In this document: positions 46,828 through 57,679 of the stretch, one piece after another | Position numbering within the stretch: position 1 is the first letter of the stretch | Layout of the letters: each line of letters opens with the position of its first letter | DNA from: Gonocerus acuteangulatus | Lineage: Eukaryota > Arthropoda > Insecta > Hemiptera > Coreidae | Direction of reading: 5' to 3' | Length of the DNA: 64,000 bases | Assembly: GCA_946811695.1 (NCBI GenBank) | Contig: OX328128.1 | Span: 77,828,960 to 77,892,959, forward strand | Position numbers and translations under genes: made by a program | The notes under the pieces: model-generated | The model's database searches: none | What the model was told of the DNA's origin: nothing | What the model saw: only the letters and a program-made list of their open reading frames with translations

Positions 46828-47023
46828 TATCAACGAGTTGGATTGACTAGAGTTTCGATCTAACCTTGAGCGAGCGGAAACGCATAGCAATTATGCCATT
46901 AACGTAAGTGCTACTGGTTTCCTAGGTTATATAACATTATCACTTATGATAATTGCTATGCGTTTCCGCTCGCTCAGTGTTATATCGAAACTATAGTTAA
47001 TCCAACTCGTTGGTAATATAGAT
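46828..47023. repeat. Small palindrome within the TIR element
   Basis: ATCAACGAGTTGGATTGACT and GCGAGCGGAAACGCATAGCA on the left; complements at 46952-47023. Loop of about 55 bp. Confidence 0.85.
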
Positions 47024-47062
47024 CACTGGTTTTCTGTGGAAAATGTGCCGATATGCAATTTA

Positions 47063-47251
47063 TTTATTTAAATTTTAACGCCCATTTATTATTGACAGAG
47101 AATTTTAGGACGGGTTATCTATACCACCCTTTTCTAGCCAGGATAGGGCTGATGCCTTTCCTTTTTTTTTAAATAAAAGCCATCATCCCTAGGTGGAATC
47201 GAACCCACGATCCTGCGGACGGAGTGTTAAGTGCTCACGGCCACCGGGCCT
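47063..47251 (-). mobile_element. SINE family B with perfect 15-bp target duplication
   Basis: The minus strand starts GGAGGCCCGGTGGCCGTGAG and has GTGGGTTCGATTCCACC (B box), then a tail with GGATAACCTGTCC-like sequence ending in an A/T-rich end. CCGATATGCAATTTA occurs identically at 47048-47062 and 47252-47266. The second copy is at 61783. Confidence 0.92.
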
Positions 47252-47589
47252 CCGATATGCAATTTAACATTGCTTCAAAAGAGTACTTTTTCAGTCGTTG
47301 GTGAATCCCAAATACTCATTTTCCTAGCCGAAAGAAGCATTAAGGACACAAAGAACACTACAACACTAAAAATTGAAACAAGAAACAATAAATATAACTT
47401 GTAAAAAACACAAATCTAACAGTAAGTGAACAAAAAACGATGACATGAACGGAAAAAATAACAACCAATGGAATTGCCCATAGGAATGAACCAATATAAC
47501 GCTTTATTTGAGTTCTCATTTCATGATCCGGATCCCTGAACGAGACCCACTTCTCGAGATCGGTGCAACAAGTACGTAAGTACCGATTT

Positions 47590-48085
47590 TTTTTATAATA
47601 TCGTTATGTATGGTATGAGTATGCTGAAGTTTTCGACCTCGGAAGCCAGGAGGAGAATGTTTGGTAGGCGAAAAACTGCGAAATTTTAGCAATTGTAAAC
47701 CGTTGATTTTAGGTAAAGAACCTTCAAATCCACGGTTTGGTTGAAGTCCAAATTCAGCCAGGTGAATTCGTCACAATCACTAGCCAAAAAACAACACTTT
47801 TCTTCCAATTTTGCGAAAAACTGCGGTGAGCCCACTTTTAACAAGTTGCAGCTTGGATTCATGAATTCTTTTGATACCCCCCTCTCCATAAAAGTTGAAT
47901 TTATAACTGGCTCCAAAAAACACAAAAACTTAAAAAAAAATTAATCCCTGGCGTTAATGACCACAAAGGTTGATACGCCTTAAATTCAACCAATACAAAA
48001 TTAATCACTATTGAGCCAAAATGAGAAAAAGTTCCTTTTTTTCATTTCCTATTTCTATATGACTTTTAGTATTAATTCTGTCTAT
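47590..48085. other. Intron 3, no feature recognised
   Basis: A-rich stretch near 47930; nothing recognised. Confidence 0.4.
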
Positions 48086-48087
48086 TC

Positions 48088-48195
48088 TTGTTCGAAGCCC
48101 ACATGAAGGCTTAAACCTTAAGCCGAAAACGTTGGCAAAAATATAAATAAAACTGATTTTTTACCACGACCCAACCGACAGTATCTACCTTCGTA
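48088..48195 (+). repeat. Short Penelope-type 3' end
   Basis: CATGAAGGCTTAAACCTTAA, then GCCGAAAACGTTGGCAAAA and CCAACCGACAGTATCTACC. GGC/GCC hairpin followed by GAAAACGTT. Confidence 0.5.
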
Positions 48196-48199
48196 ATCT

Positions 48200-49005
48200 C
48201 TTCGTTCAGCGGCTCCTCCTAATATTTGAAGGATATATTAGAGCGTGATAACATATCAATGCTGGTGGACGGCCTTTTCCTCGAGGGATTATAAGAAGTT
48301 TGAAGAGATAATTCTCCTGTATGAATAGAATTGTTGAATACTAATTTCGGAATTGCTAGGGATTACATCGGATTTAGCAGATCCGATCAGTTTTCTCCCC
48401 AGCTGGGTCATGTTTTGTTCCAAATCAATTTATAATCCCTTCTAGCTTTTCCTTTCTCCGGTTATTTATGTCTGCTTTTGTTCCTGTTGGAATCCGCTGT
48501 GTAATTTATAGTCCTAGGACAAAAAGCATCAGGAACGAAGGGATGGATTAGCGCGTTTCTTTTTCATGAAACCTCTAATCGATGAATACTATCGATCTTT
48601 GGTGACGCATTCTTCATGAGAATTCCGATCCTCATCACGCAGAATCTCAGTGAATCATCAAGGATTTTCTTCAAGTTCTCCAAAAAGCATGCGGACGATT
48701 CTTAATCATGATACCTCTACACGATACTGGTATCGACAAGTATCGATCTTTGGTCACGCATTCTTTATGAGATGAGATGACTGATCCTTTTTCGCCGACG
48801 ATCTCTCGTGATCCCTTTCCCGCAAAACCTTTTCCATCTGCAAATACATCTGTTAGTATTAAAGACTAGAGAGTTCTTATAAGAGTTGTTAATGGAAAGT
48901 CCCCTTTTTGATCATGGAATGTGCGAGGTATATAAAGGAGTTGAAAGGCAAATTCCCCATATTCAGCCAGCGATTCTTTCTACCATAATGTAGAAACACA
49001 CACTT
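48200..49005. other. Intron 3, no feature recognised
   Basis: A loosely repeated phrase (TATCGATCTTTGGT(G/C)ACGCATTCTT) occurs at about 48590 and 48750; otherwise nothing. Confidence 0.45.
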
Positions 49006-49092
49006 TTTTCTTTTTTTTTCTTTTTTTTTTTTTTTTTGAGAGGTCTATTATGATATTTCTTTACGACTTATGAACAACTGGGCTATCTTCAG

Positions 49093-49195
49093 GCTGCCTT
49101 TTATAATGTCAGCTGCATGAAGACGGTCTCCCATTCAGATACTGGCCGTGCCGGACGTCCCTTAACTTCGGTATTCAACGCACCTATGGCCCTTG
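49093..49195 (-). repeat. 5S rRNA-derived SINE, degenerate
   Basis: TACTGGCCGTGCCGGACGTC and CTTAACTTCGGTATTCAACG parallel the 5S part of the other copies; poly-T lies upstream at 49008-49036. Confidence 0.6.
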
Positions 49196-49242
49196 TCATT
49201 ATGATATTGTATCTAATTTTATTTTGGGATAAAAAGATAAAG

Positions 49243-49370
49243 GTAAGCAGTTATGATGATACGCCAAAATGGTTTCGCATATTTTAATACAACTGATGTA
49301 CTAGTGCTGATAACCTTGGCCGTCTGAGCTGTATTAGAATGATATTGGGTGTGTTCCTCTGAATTGTCAT
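49243..49370. repeat. Dispersed duplicate, partner of 51325-51450
   Basis: GCAGTTATGATGATACGCCA, ATGGTTTCGCATATTTTAAT and GATAACCTTGGCCGTCTGAG are shared almost unchanged with 51325-51425, 2.08 kb away in the same orientation. Confidence 0.85.
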
Positions 49371-49737
49371 TAGTAGTATTCATACAAGGCAGGAGATGTC
49401 TCCCACAGGTCCCTACCTCCATCGAAGTACACAATGTCGTATCGCATTATATACATGGAGATACTGAGTGTTCTCAGAGGTACTCACTTTAGTTTATTTT
49501 GCACGTCGAAGAAGGTAGGAACCAACGAGAGGCTTGCCCGGCATGTTAAGACTCAACATCTCTCGCCTATCCATCCTGCCGAAACAAGGATACGGATGCA
49601 ACCCGCATTTACGTCTTCCTCGTATGGCTCAAGCTTGCGGACACATCCCCGGGAAGGGAATATCTATATATCGAGCTTCCTCTTAAAAAAAAAAGTCCGA
49701 CTCACAGGAACTGCGTCATCTTAGCGCGGTTCCAGTT

Positions 49738-49740
<3 letters not shown>

Positions 49741-49776
<36 letters not shown>

Positions 49777-49939
49777 GGCTCATCTACATCTAGGTCATTA
49801 GCGCCGACATCCAGGGTTTAGCGAGGAATTTTACCAGCGAGCCGTGGGATGATAAAATTCCTGCCGGAGGTTGGGAATCGAACCCACCATCTCCCGCTTA
49901 TGAATCCAAGGCGCTAGCCATTAGACCACGGGTGACCCC
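49741..49939 (-). mobile_element. SINE family A with 13-bp target duplication and long poly-T
   Basis: The minus strand begins GGTCACCCGTGGTCTAATGG and has GGTGGGTTCGATTCCC; the tail ends in more than 30 A (T on plus, 49741-49774). GGTTCCAGTTCAT (49728-49740) and GGTTCCTGTTCAT (49940-49952) flank it. Confidence 0.88.
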
Positions 49940-50284
49940 GGTTCCTGTTCATATCCCTATTCTCATTTGAAAAGCATAGAATAGAAACAGATAATATTTT
50001 CCTCGGCCTTTGTTCAAAGGGTTTTATGGCTATACGTTTCAATGAATTGGAAAATATCAAAAAATTTCACATATTCCTGTGTTCTTGTACTATAGTAATA
50101 ATTCTACAGATAAAATCAATTAAAAAATAAAATAAAAAAACCAACAGCATAAAGGCAATTGAAAATATTCAAAAGACGTCATCGAATCTTTTTCTCTTGG
50201 CAAGCTATATTTCTAACAATGAATTGTTTTTCTTATTTTGCCTAATCTGTTTTATTGTAAAATACATTATCCAACTATAAGCAA

Positions 50285-50480
50285 TTAAAAAATAACAAGG
50301 AATAAAAACAGATAAAAAGAACAGTTCGAATAAGCAAAATCAATTACTTTAATGTTTTAAGCACTTATTTCTCCGATTGACATCGCCTAATCAAAACTTT
50401 CATCAGAACCTTTTTTGTAGAGCATTTAGTAAGCTTTCTAATGGTATTCTTTCGTTTAACAAGATTCTCAACCTTTTTCG
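50285..50480. repeat. Dispersed repeat, inverted match to 22370-22575
   Basis: Complements of AGCTTACTAAATGCTCTACA and AAGGTTCTGAAGAAAGTTTT occur at 50394-50440. Confidence 0.65.
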
Positions 50481-50794
50481 AGATATTAAGGAAAATATAC
50501 AAAGTTACCAAAACTTTTTATGTCTGTTAATAAAATATTTTATTCTAACCCTTCCTAAACTCCAAACGTAACAAAAATTTCATATTAGTTTTAATGAAAG
50601 TAGAACATGCAGAAAATGTTTCAACTGAATCCCATGATTCTAAGTACCCAAACCAAAAACGGTATTCAAAAACTTTTTTTCCAATTTTCTCAAAAACGGT
50701 TAAAGCTATCGCCTTGAAAATGGTTTCATTCGTTTTCCTAGCCAAAGAAGCCTATAAAACGAGTACTTACAAGCTTATGAACTCAAAAACGTAA

Positions 50795-50953
50795 GCGTTA
50801 CGATTTTTTTTGCGCGAATTTCGCCCCAAACGCCATCTTCCAGTGGGCGGATTTTACTGGTTAACGAACTTGACCTTTCAAATTGGACGACAGATTTTTG
50901 TGCCAAATTTCATCAAAATCGGACCATCAGGGAAGCCAGAAATCCGCGTACAG

Positions 50954-51006
<53 letters not shown>

Positions 51007-51150
51007 AATTTTAACCACCGTTATTTTCGGTCTCTAGGGGTTCTGAAACGCGAAATTTTCTAGTCGGCAGTTCCGGATTGTTTCATTGTATCAACCTTAT
51101 AAGCGGGGTTCCTCCCTATGGGGGAGGGAGGAACCGCGCTAAAAAAATTA
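50795..51150 (+). mobile_element. (TA)-centred repeat family, most complete copy
   Basis: TTTGCGCGAATTTCGCCCCA, CCAGTGGGCGGATTTTACTG, AATTTCATCAAAATCGGACC and CCGCGTACAGACAAATATA, then (TA)n (50957-51004), then AACCACCGTTATTTTCGG, GGGGTTCTGAAACGCG and GAGGAACCGCGCTAAA. Pieces of both halves occur at least eight more times in the window. Nonautonomous, with no coding capacity. Confidence 0.82.
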
Positions 51151-51324
51151 GTCACCAGTAACCCGACGGGCCCCGGCCACCCACCATTCCCGTAGTACCA
51201 TTTTTGGAACGAAGTCCCATTAATGCCTCGAATGACCAGAACTTTCTCTCCTGCGGTTTCGTTTCCCTATCCCAAGGGAGAAGGAGGGTTCCTTACCCGC
51301 TTTTTGATAAGATAGGATTAAGAT

Positions 51325-51450
51325 ATGCAGTTATGATGATACGCCAAAATGGTTTCGCATATTTTAATATAACTGATTATTATAGTGTTGATAACCTTGG
51401 CCGTCTGAGCTGTATTAGAATGTTCTTGGGGGTTCCGCTGATTATTAGTT
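51325..51450. repeat. Dispersed duplicate, partner of 49243-49370
   Basis: See partner; divergence of only a few bases plus one short indel. Confidence 0.85.
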
Positions 51451-51625
51451 CGGGGAGGCGAAGAACCAAAACATAATCTTTATTTCAAATGACCTTCCCA
51501 AAAAGTATGGCCTTGAAAAAACCGAAATATTCTTGATGATTAATAAGAAAAGATACGAAGACAAGGTATAGTTGGGATTCGGCTAGGAGTAAAACGTCAG
51601 ACTTTCAGGAAGAAATCTGTATTTG

Positions 51626-51658
51626 GACGTTTCGGCTGATATTGGCAGCCTTCTTCAG
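51626..51658 (-). ncRNA. Hammerhead-like motif (left arm)
   Basis: The minus strand has CTGAAGA, a shorter GGCTG/CAGCC stem and GAAACGTC. Confidence 0.45.
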
Positions 51659-51796
51659 CACTAGAGAATGCCTAGGGGGGAGGGAGGAAGACCTCGAGAA
51701 CAACTTAGGTAACCATGGTTGAATGTATACATACAACCATGGTTACCTAAGTTGTTCTCGAGGTCTTCCTCCCTCCCCCCTAGGCATTCTCTAGTG

Positions 51797-51830
51797 CTGA
51801 AGAAGGCTGCCAATGTGCAGCCGAAACGTC
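51797..51830 (+). ncRNA. Hammerhead-like motif (right arm)
   Basis: CTGAAGA (51797-51803), stem GGCTGC/GCAGCC, GAAACGTC (51823-51830). Same architecture, including the extra A after the first box, as at 5982-6015. Confidence 0.5.
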
Positions 51831-51967
51831 CAAATACAGATTTCTTCCTGAAAGTCTGACGTTTTTCTCCTAGCCGAATCCCAACTATACCTTGTCTTCG
51901 TATCTCTGCAACGGCTAACTATCTCCATCTTCAATAAGAAAAGATATTTATGCAAATATTCTTGTGG

Positions 51968-52135
51968 GCCATATTCGATCTATTCCATTACTTAAAAATT
52001 CCAAGCTGATTCTAATCTACAGAACAGCAGTGACTTGTAAATGTAAAAGCAGGGCGTGTGGATTTATGCCACCTACTATAGCTGTACTGCGAAGAAAAGA
52101 ACCAGGTAGTGCGCACGCGCTGCTTGTCAACATAA
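51968..52135 (+). repeat. Dispersed repeat E, partial
   Basis: GGGCCATATTCGATCTATTC, then AAGAACCAGGTAGTGCGCAC; see 43908. Confidence 0.55.
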
Positions 52136-52606
52136 TCCTCAAACTGTAATCTCTGGGACATTAAGAAATATAATTCTAATCTCCAAAAGCCTGCTCCTAA
52201 TGTTAATAACATTATCAGGACGTTGCCTTCCTAAACAAATTTTGGAATCTTCAAAATAAAGCCCTAGCTTGACTAAATTGGAACAAAAATACTCTCTTAA
52301 AAAAATTGATCGATTTAGTTAACACTTTTTTTAGACGAAATTCAAGTGTAAACATACGAAAGCTCCTGTGCATTATAGTGTCAATGCAAAATATCAACTC
52401 ATTTTATTGCTACTGCTCCAAATGACACTGGGGATAAGGTCGAAAACACGCTAAACCTGCGCCTCGGGCCTCGTTTTATGTTTCTCGAGAGTCGATAATG
52501 TTGCTAAGATTTTTTACTTAGTTCCTCTTTAAAAAAAATTTATAAGAGCAAATTGAATCTTCTTTATTTATCTATACTCTTATCTCGAGTATAGCTAGAA
52601 TAAGAA

Positions 52607-52690
52607 AGATAAGGTATCTTTTGATCGGGTCCCTTCAAGTACCAGGAAGATAAGGTATCTTTTGATCGGGTCTCTTGGAAGTACAAAGTC
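52607..52690. repeat. 41-bp tandem duplication
   Basis: AGATAAGGTATCTTTTGATC and GGGTC at 52607 and again at 52648. Confidence 0.88.
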
Positions 52691-52859
52691 TTTGAAAGGA
52701 ATTTTCTATAACGAGCTATTCCTACTGGGACAATTCAACTTAACTCTAACAATCCTTGTAGGGACAACTTCTGCTTACAACCTAATCCAGGGAGATGTCG
52801 AAGAGAAATCTTCACGTTTCAAACTTGTCAGTCACGGAAGAACTCGTGTTTCTGATTTT

Positions 52860-53130
52860 TACAAATATATATTTCTCTGTTCGCGCCTTGGCAGCCTCAA
52901 ATGGTTAGATTTAGATTAAATGCGTTATTAAAATACTTTTCTGGTTCAAAAGCCCCAAGCTTTTCCTAACCAGCGTAACGCGGCTTTTTCTTGACGAAAT
53001 TCGCGCGATAAAATCGTAGCGCTTACGCAATTTCGTATATATGCTTCCTGATATACGTTTTTAGCGTGTTTCTTCTGTTCTTCCATAGGGAGCACACCAT
53101 CCGCTTATGACGCAATCCGGAGTTGTCGAT
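52860..53130. repeat. Fragments of the (TA)-centred family
   Basis: TCTCTGTTCGCGCCTTGGCA, ACGAAATTCGCGCGATAAAA and TATGACGCAATCCGGAGTTG are recognisable, but order and spacing are disturbed. Confidence 0.5.
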
Positions 53131-53478
53131 GTTTGAGAAATCTTTGATAACGAAATTACCGGTCATACAACTTTGTACGTGTGTGCAGGAACACATAAGA
53201 GGCCACAGTTTTTGTTTTTAGATACGGAACATGGTTGATAGCATTCCCATAAGAGTTAGTTAACCAGTTAAATGTGTCCATCTGAAGGGGGGGGGGGTTA
53301 TTCCAGACTAGTGATAGGCTATTCTCGAATATGAATCAATATTTTAAATCGATTCTATTCGAAATAAAATTATCTACCCACAAAAAAGATCGGCCATTCC
53401 AGATCGATCTTCTAGGCTCAGAAGATCTATCTACGATATTGATCAATCTTCGATATGGGTCGACTCTACAATTACTTA

Positions 53479-53481
<3 letters not shown>

Positions 53482-53522
<41 letters not shown>

Positions 53523-53698
53523 TGTTTAACGGCGTAACAACAATTAGGCTATTAACGCCGGGCTATCTAGTATCTAGAGGTTGCCACCCTTTTATAATTA
53601 CGAACATCACGTAGTCGGTCACCCATTCAGGTTCCGACGTTGCTTAACTTCGGTGATCTACGGGAACCGGTGCATTCAACGTGGCTATGGCCGGTGGC
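53482..53698 (-). mobile_element. 5S rRNA-derived SINE, full length
   Basis: Poly-T and (TG)n at 53482-53524, AACGGCGTAACAACAATTAG, then CGTTGCTTAACTTCGGTGAT and GGTGCATTCAACGTGGCTAT. ACTTATTA flanks it (53474-53481, 53699-53706). Confidence 0.85.
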
Positions 53699-53835
53699 AC
53701 TTATTATTATATTATTACTTATTATACGAAATTCGTATTTCATTTCGACTCGAATCGATTCTCAATCCAGAATCGCCCATCACTACTATGAATCGACCTA
53801 AATAAGTTTATTTGAATACTTGATAATATATCAAC

Positions 53836-53972
53836 AATTTAGCTACTAACGCCGGGCTATCTACAGGTTACCACCCTTTTTTAATGCCAACATCACGTGG
53901 TCGGTCACTTACCCTACTGGCCACGCCCCGACGTTGCTTAACTTCGGTGATGAACGTGGCTATGGCCGTTAT
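53836..53972 (-). repeat. 5S rRNA-derived SINE, partial
   Basis: TAACGCCGGGCTATCTACAG, GGCCACGCCCCGACGTTGCT and CTTCGGTGATGAACGTGGCT; an internal deletion removes part of the 5S A-box side. It lies only 140 bp from the full copy. Confidence 0.78.
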
Positions 53973-53984
53973 AGATTACAATTC

Positions 53985-55025
53985 TAAAATACCAAAACTA
54001 TTCATGTTTATATGTTATTTATAAAGGTAGGTTTGAAGCAAATTATTCAGGAATGCAGTCTACACTAATACTTTTCTGAAGAATGTGCTTAGTAATGCAG
54101 CTGCCACTTTTCATGCAGACTTTTTTTTTTTAGTTTCTTTTATGTGTGAAATGAGTTAGTGAATAAAACTAGGGAGGTTATGTAAGAAATAAATTTGTAC
54201 TTCTTTAAGGGGAGATGGATCTAATAAAAGTGCTCCATAAATTAATTTATAAAATGTCCGAATATATGATGTAGGATATAGGCTTTTGATACTCTAAGCC
54301 TCTAGTGGCTTAGAATCTTCTCCTCTTTATGCTCAATAGAGCTTTTGTAGTGACTCCAAACTCATTGGGTTAGCCCTGTTCGTTCCACTTCTCTCCCTCT
54401 AGCGATATCCTTACTTCATCATATTATCTTATATTCAACTCATTTTTAATGCAACCTACTCAAGATTTTTTGAAAATAGAGCACACAGTTGGAGATATTT
54501 ACTTGCCTAAGTCAAGTTTTGGCGATGTAGGCAGACAATTCATTGCTTTAAATTGGTGGTCCCAAAGCGGTTTTGCCCTGTAGACCACTCACTATGTTTT
54601 TCGGTTTCGTTTTGTCTCTCTGCTTAGCTAATATTGCATTTTTGCAAATTCATCAATTTATAATGTGTTTTTGACTGATTTCGAGCTGTATTGAGGCTTA
54701 AAGTCAGAAAACAAGGGTTAAGAATTATACATTCACTTATAAAATTCAAATTGAGAAGATACAGATTAATATTTAGCATGTATTAAATATAATCACTCAG
54801 AAAAAATAAACCCTTTGTACTGGAATGGATAAAACTAATGATTTGATAAAAAACTTTAATATTTGGCAACAATTTAGTTAGGTTTAATCCTAAATTTCCT
54901 CAGTTAGTGATTTTCCATTTGTATCTGTTTTAGTGTGGTTCCTCCCTCCCTCCATGGGGAGACACCCTGCTTATGAGGTTGACCTTGTGACGCAATCCGG
55001 AAGTGCTGACTAAAAAAATTTTCGT
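53985..55025. other. Intron 3, repeat fragments
   Basis: Contains CTATTCATGTTTAT and AATTATTCAGGAATGCAGTC fragments (53995-54120, recurring at 26600 and 55850) and a half copy of the (TA)-centred family at 54933-55025 (GTTCCTCCCTCCCTCCATGG, CGCAATCCGGAAGTGCTGAC). Confidence 0.5.
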
Positions 55026-55029
55026 TTTC

Positions 55030-55613
55030 AGAATACATTTACTGCATGAAATTAAAAATATGGCACACAAATTATGAAAAATTCATGAATTTTGAAACAA
55101 TGTCATGAAATTTCAGTTTTATTGGAGTCTTACATGATCCCGAGACTTCCACGCATACGTAATTGTCACAGTTTTTGTATGGCGACGCAATTTTATTTGC
55201 CTCCACCCCCTTCTTCTGTTAGATTCCTTTAATGTAGTATATACACATTAATTATTTATTATTTACATATATGCAGGCTTAAATATTTAAATTCTGTACA
55301 CATTAATTTACTAAATTACATACAATGACAATAATTATTTAGTAAGTAATATTTTTAGAAATTTGGAATTCTGCTACCATTGTTCAATATTTTTGAAGCT
55401 CCTAATTCCTAAATCGTCGTTTCTTCACATTTAAAATTAATGTAACTATCCTCTTTAACTTACGATATACATTTTATACAGTTTTATTAAGTGCTTTAAA
55501 ATTATGTAGAATTGTACGTTTCTAGATATCATGGTTGTAAGGTTGCAAATAATTCTAAGCTAAAAGTTAAGGATTTATCTTTTTAAGTAAAATTATCTTC
55601 TTTTTAACAGGCG
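55030..55613 (+). repeat. Duplicate of the intron 6 sequence (partner 61470-62296)
   Basis: Collinear over nearly 600 bp with the DNA just upstream of exon 7: CATGAATTTTGA, TTTCAGTTTTA, GACGCAATTTTAT, AATTTACTAAATTA, ACAATGACAATAATTATTTA and ACTATCCTCTTTAAC. The match runs to the 3' splice site region (here TTTTTAACAG at 55604-55613), where similarity stops. It has no SINE at the point where the partner has one. Confidence 0.85.
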
Positions 55614-55754
55614 TGGAATTTGCTTTTAAAATCGTGAAAAACTCCTGAAATTGGGTTTCACAAAAGTAGTAGAGACCATGATTTATTTCTCTTCGCTCTC
55701 TTATTCTCTCAAAAACGATGAAATTTAGTACAAAAATGCTTTGTCTAATTTAAA

Positions 55755-56400
55755 AGGTCAAGCTCAATAACCAGCCAAATCCGCCTACCGTAACATAGAT
55801 TTATGGGTGAAACTCACACGAGAAAAATTGTTGGGCCAAGGGCTTTTCAAGCAAATTATTCAGGAATGCAGTGTACGCTACCCATCTTCCTGAGATATGT
55901 GCTTAGTAACGCCTAAGTCCTGTGTGGCGACCTTTTTTGTAGCTTAAGAATGATACTTCATTCTATATGATGATGAGGCCTAGCCCGGAGAGGAGATGCA
56001 GAACAGTAGAGGGTTGAGCGGATATGTCCCCTGCCAACGTAATATTCCTCGCCGTCCATTGTCCTCTCTGTTGTAGCTGTAGCTATAGACAGGGCGCGTC
56101 ATGACTACTAATTAGCTGTAGAACAAGCATTGTTGAAGACGCGACAATGGCTCATTGTCAATGCTTTATGCAGTAGCCACTATCGACGGCTCGTTATCAG
56201 CTCTCTTTCAAGAGTATTATCTTACCCGTCCTGTATCCATTACTTAAATCTATATTTTTTCTCATTTCCTCCTCATTTTTTTCATCTGAATTATCCTCAT
56301 TTATTGAGTATAAAATAATCATTTTTTAGCACTGTTCCTCCCTCCCATAGGAGGAAACCCGCCTATAAGGTTGACCTCAGAAAATATCATTATTTGTGAT
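55755..56400. other. Intron 3, repeat fragments
   Basis: TCAGGAATGCAGTGTACGCT at 55858, GTGCTTAGTAACG at 55898 and a (TA)-centred family piece at 56325-56385 (GTTCCTCCCTCCCATAGGAG). Confidence 0.5.
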
Positions 56401-57301
56401 CACAATAATAATACAACAGGTATTACAAAATACAAAATTCCCGAGAAATGCGTGGAGACTCCTCCACAATGCATTGATGTAACGGCAAGGTATTGGCGAC
56501 GTCACTATGAAAACTACGCTCTGCAACCAGGCAACTGTCTGTCTGCCATGAATTGGGTTCGCCTGCAAGCATTTGAACAGAAAGAAGATGGATACTTGCA
56601 TTTCTGAAGTCTCTGTAGCTTATTTATTGTCGTCGTTGATGGAGGTTGCCACATTTCCTTTGAATGTATGTATGGATAGGGTTTAAGGACGAATGTCAAG
56701 GAGGAATGTCAAAGGTTATCATCGCCCTGGAATGTGTACTTCAATGAAAATTATTTATGTACTATAGAGATATTATAGGAGTGAATTGCACTACGTATAT
56801 TGTCCGGAATGTTCTCAAATTGTAATTTTATAACATGTTCACAAATTTCTTATGTTCGTTCTGAAACTAATATGGCTAATATAACTGTTTTACTTAGTTA
56901 ATGGTATAATAATAATTATGGTGATATGAGCTTGGTCCATTAAGGCGCACATTATTTAAATCTATATGTAATCAATGCAAGGTATAAAATATCAGAAATT
57001 ATTTATTTTTATTCTTTTATTTTAGTCTATTTTTATTTTATTTTTTATTTAAATAAAAAATTGTTTTGAAGGCTAAAGCTGTTAATGACAGCCCAGAAGA
57101 TGGCTGGTTTTTTTTTTGTTTTTGTTTTTTTTTTTGGTGCACAACTTCTGGCGATTAAGGTTACTTCCTTACTCGATCTATAACAGCTGTTTGATAAGTA
57201 CTGTTCTTCAAGGCAACCATTCTTTTTCTCAGTCTATTAGCACTACAGTAGCATTCAACGAGTAAAAATATTTGTAATTTATTAACTATTTTTGTTTCTA
57301 G
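56401..57301. other. Intron 3 end, no feature recognised
   Basis: AT-rich with a T-rich stretch at 57108-57135; then the acceptor of exon 4. Confidence 0.4.
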
Positions 57302-57584
57302 GAGGAGGAATGGAGGAACACACTAGACCCCAAATACTCTCATCTCTCCGAAGAACTCCACGTAGAGATTGCAGCGTTAGCAGCACCCGCTGAAGCTCAT
57401 GCACGAATAGCGTTCGCTCTTGCAGAGCTGAGGAAATATCTAGTTCCCGATAACAACGACGAGATTAGACTAGAACAGCTGCGCGAGATCCAAGGAGACC
57501 CGAACCGTAGAGGAGGAGCTGGTCGAGGAGGCCGTGCTGCCCCGCCTCCACCACCTCCTCCAGTCCGTGGTGCTGGACGTGGAC
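57302..57584 (+). CDS. qkr58E-like: KH gene coding exon 4 (end of KH, QUA2, Arg/Gly and Pro run)
   Basis: Encodes residues 133-226 plus one base. It starts EEEWRNTLDPKYSHL and continues through LHVEIAALAAPAEAHARI, ALAELRKYLVPDNNDEIR and LEQLREIQG. These are the last strand and long C-terminal helix of the maxi-KH domain and the QUA2-like tail of Sam68 relatives. Human proteins have PPAEAYARM and IPDYNDEIR at the same place. Then comes an RGG-like stretch (NRRGGAGRGGR), seven prolines and VRGAGRG, a candidate methylation and SH3-ligand region. Donor GTGAGT. The acceptor AG overlaps the start of the GAG codon run (TCTAG/GAGGAGG). Confidence 0.95.
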
Positions 57585-57679
57585 GTGAGTAATTTACGCT
57601 TTACAACTTATCTAGTCATGAACTAAAAAATTATTTTTGATTCAGGTATACAAATACAAATATTTTTTGGATAAGAAAT

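Larger units (their letters stand above)
46712..47584. mobile_element. Terminal-inverted-repeat element with nested insertions
   Basis: Termini of about 70 bp: GGTACTTACGTAC, then GAAGTGGGTCTCGTTCAGGG at the left, and their complements at 47510-47584. Only six bases (TCTCGA) differ in length. It has no coding region. Inside are a smaller palindrome (46828-47023) and a family B SINE (47063-47251). The target duplication is unclear. A fragment of the same end occurs at 9789. Superfamily unknown. Confidence 0.8.
51551..51924. mobile_element. Palindromic Penelope-derived element with two hammerhead-like motifs
   Basis: Arms about 51551-51722 and 51735-51906 are almost perfect complements around TGTATACATACA. 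They share GATTCGGCTAGGAG and ATCTGTATTTGGACGTTTCG with their complements. The right end reads CGGCTAACTATCT as in the large Penelope-like element. Each arm has a ribozyme-like motif. No coding sequence. Confidence 0.85.

Noticed and set aside
53600..53698. A 5S rRNA gene cluster
   Set aside because: Copies are dispersed, diverged, some truncated, and joined to a common non-5S tail with target duplications; they are SINEs.
56371..56607. 78-codon open frame with Trp/Arg-rich middle
   Set aside because: It begins in a (TA)-centred repeat fragment; no family recognised and the opposite strand is open too.
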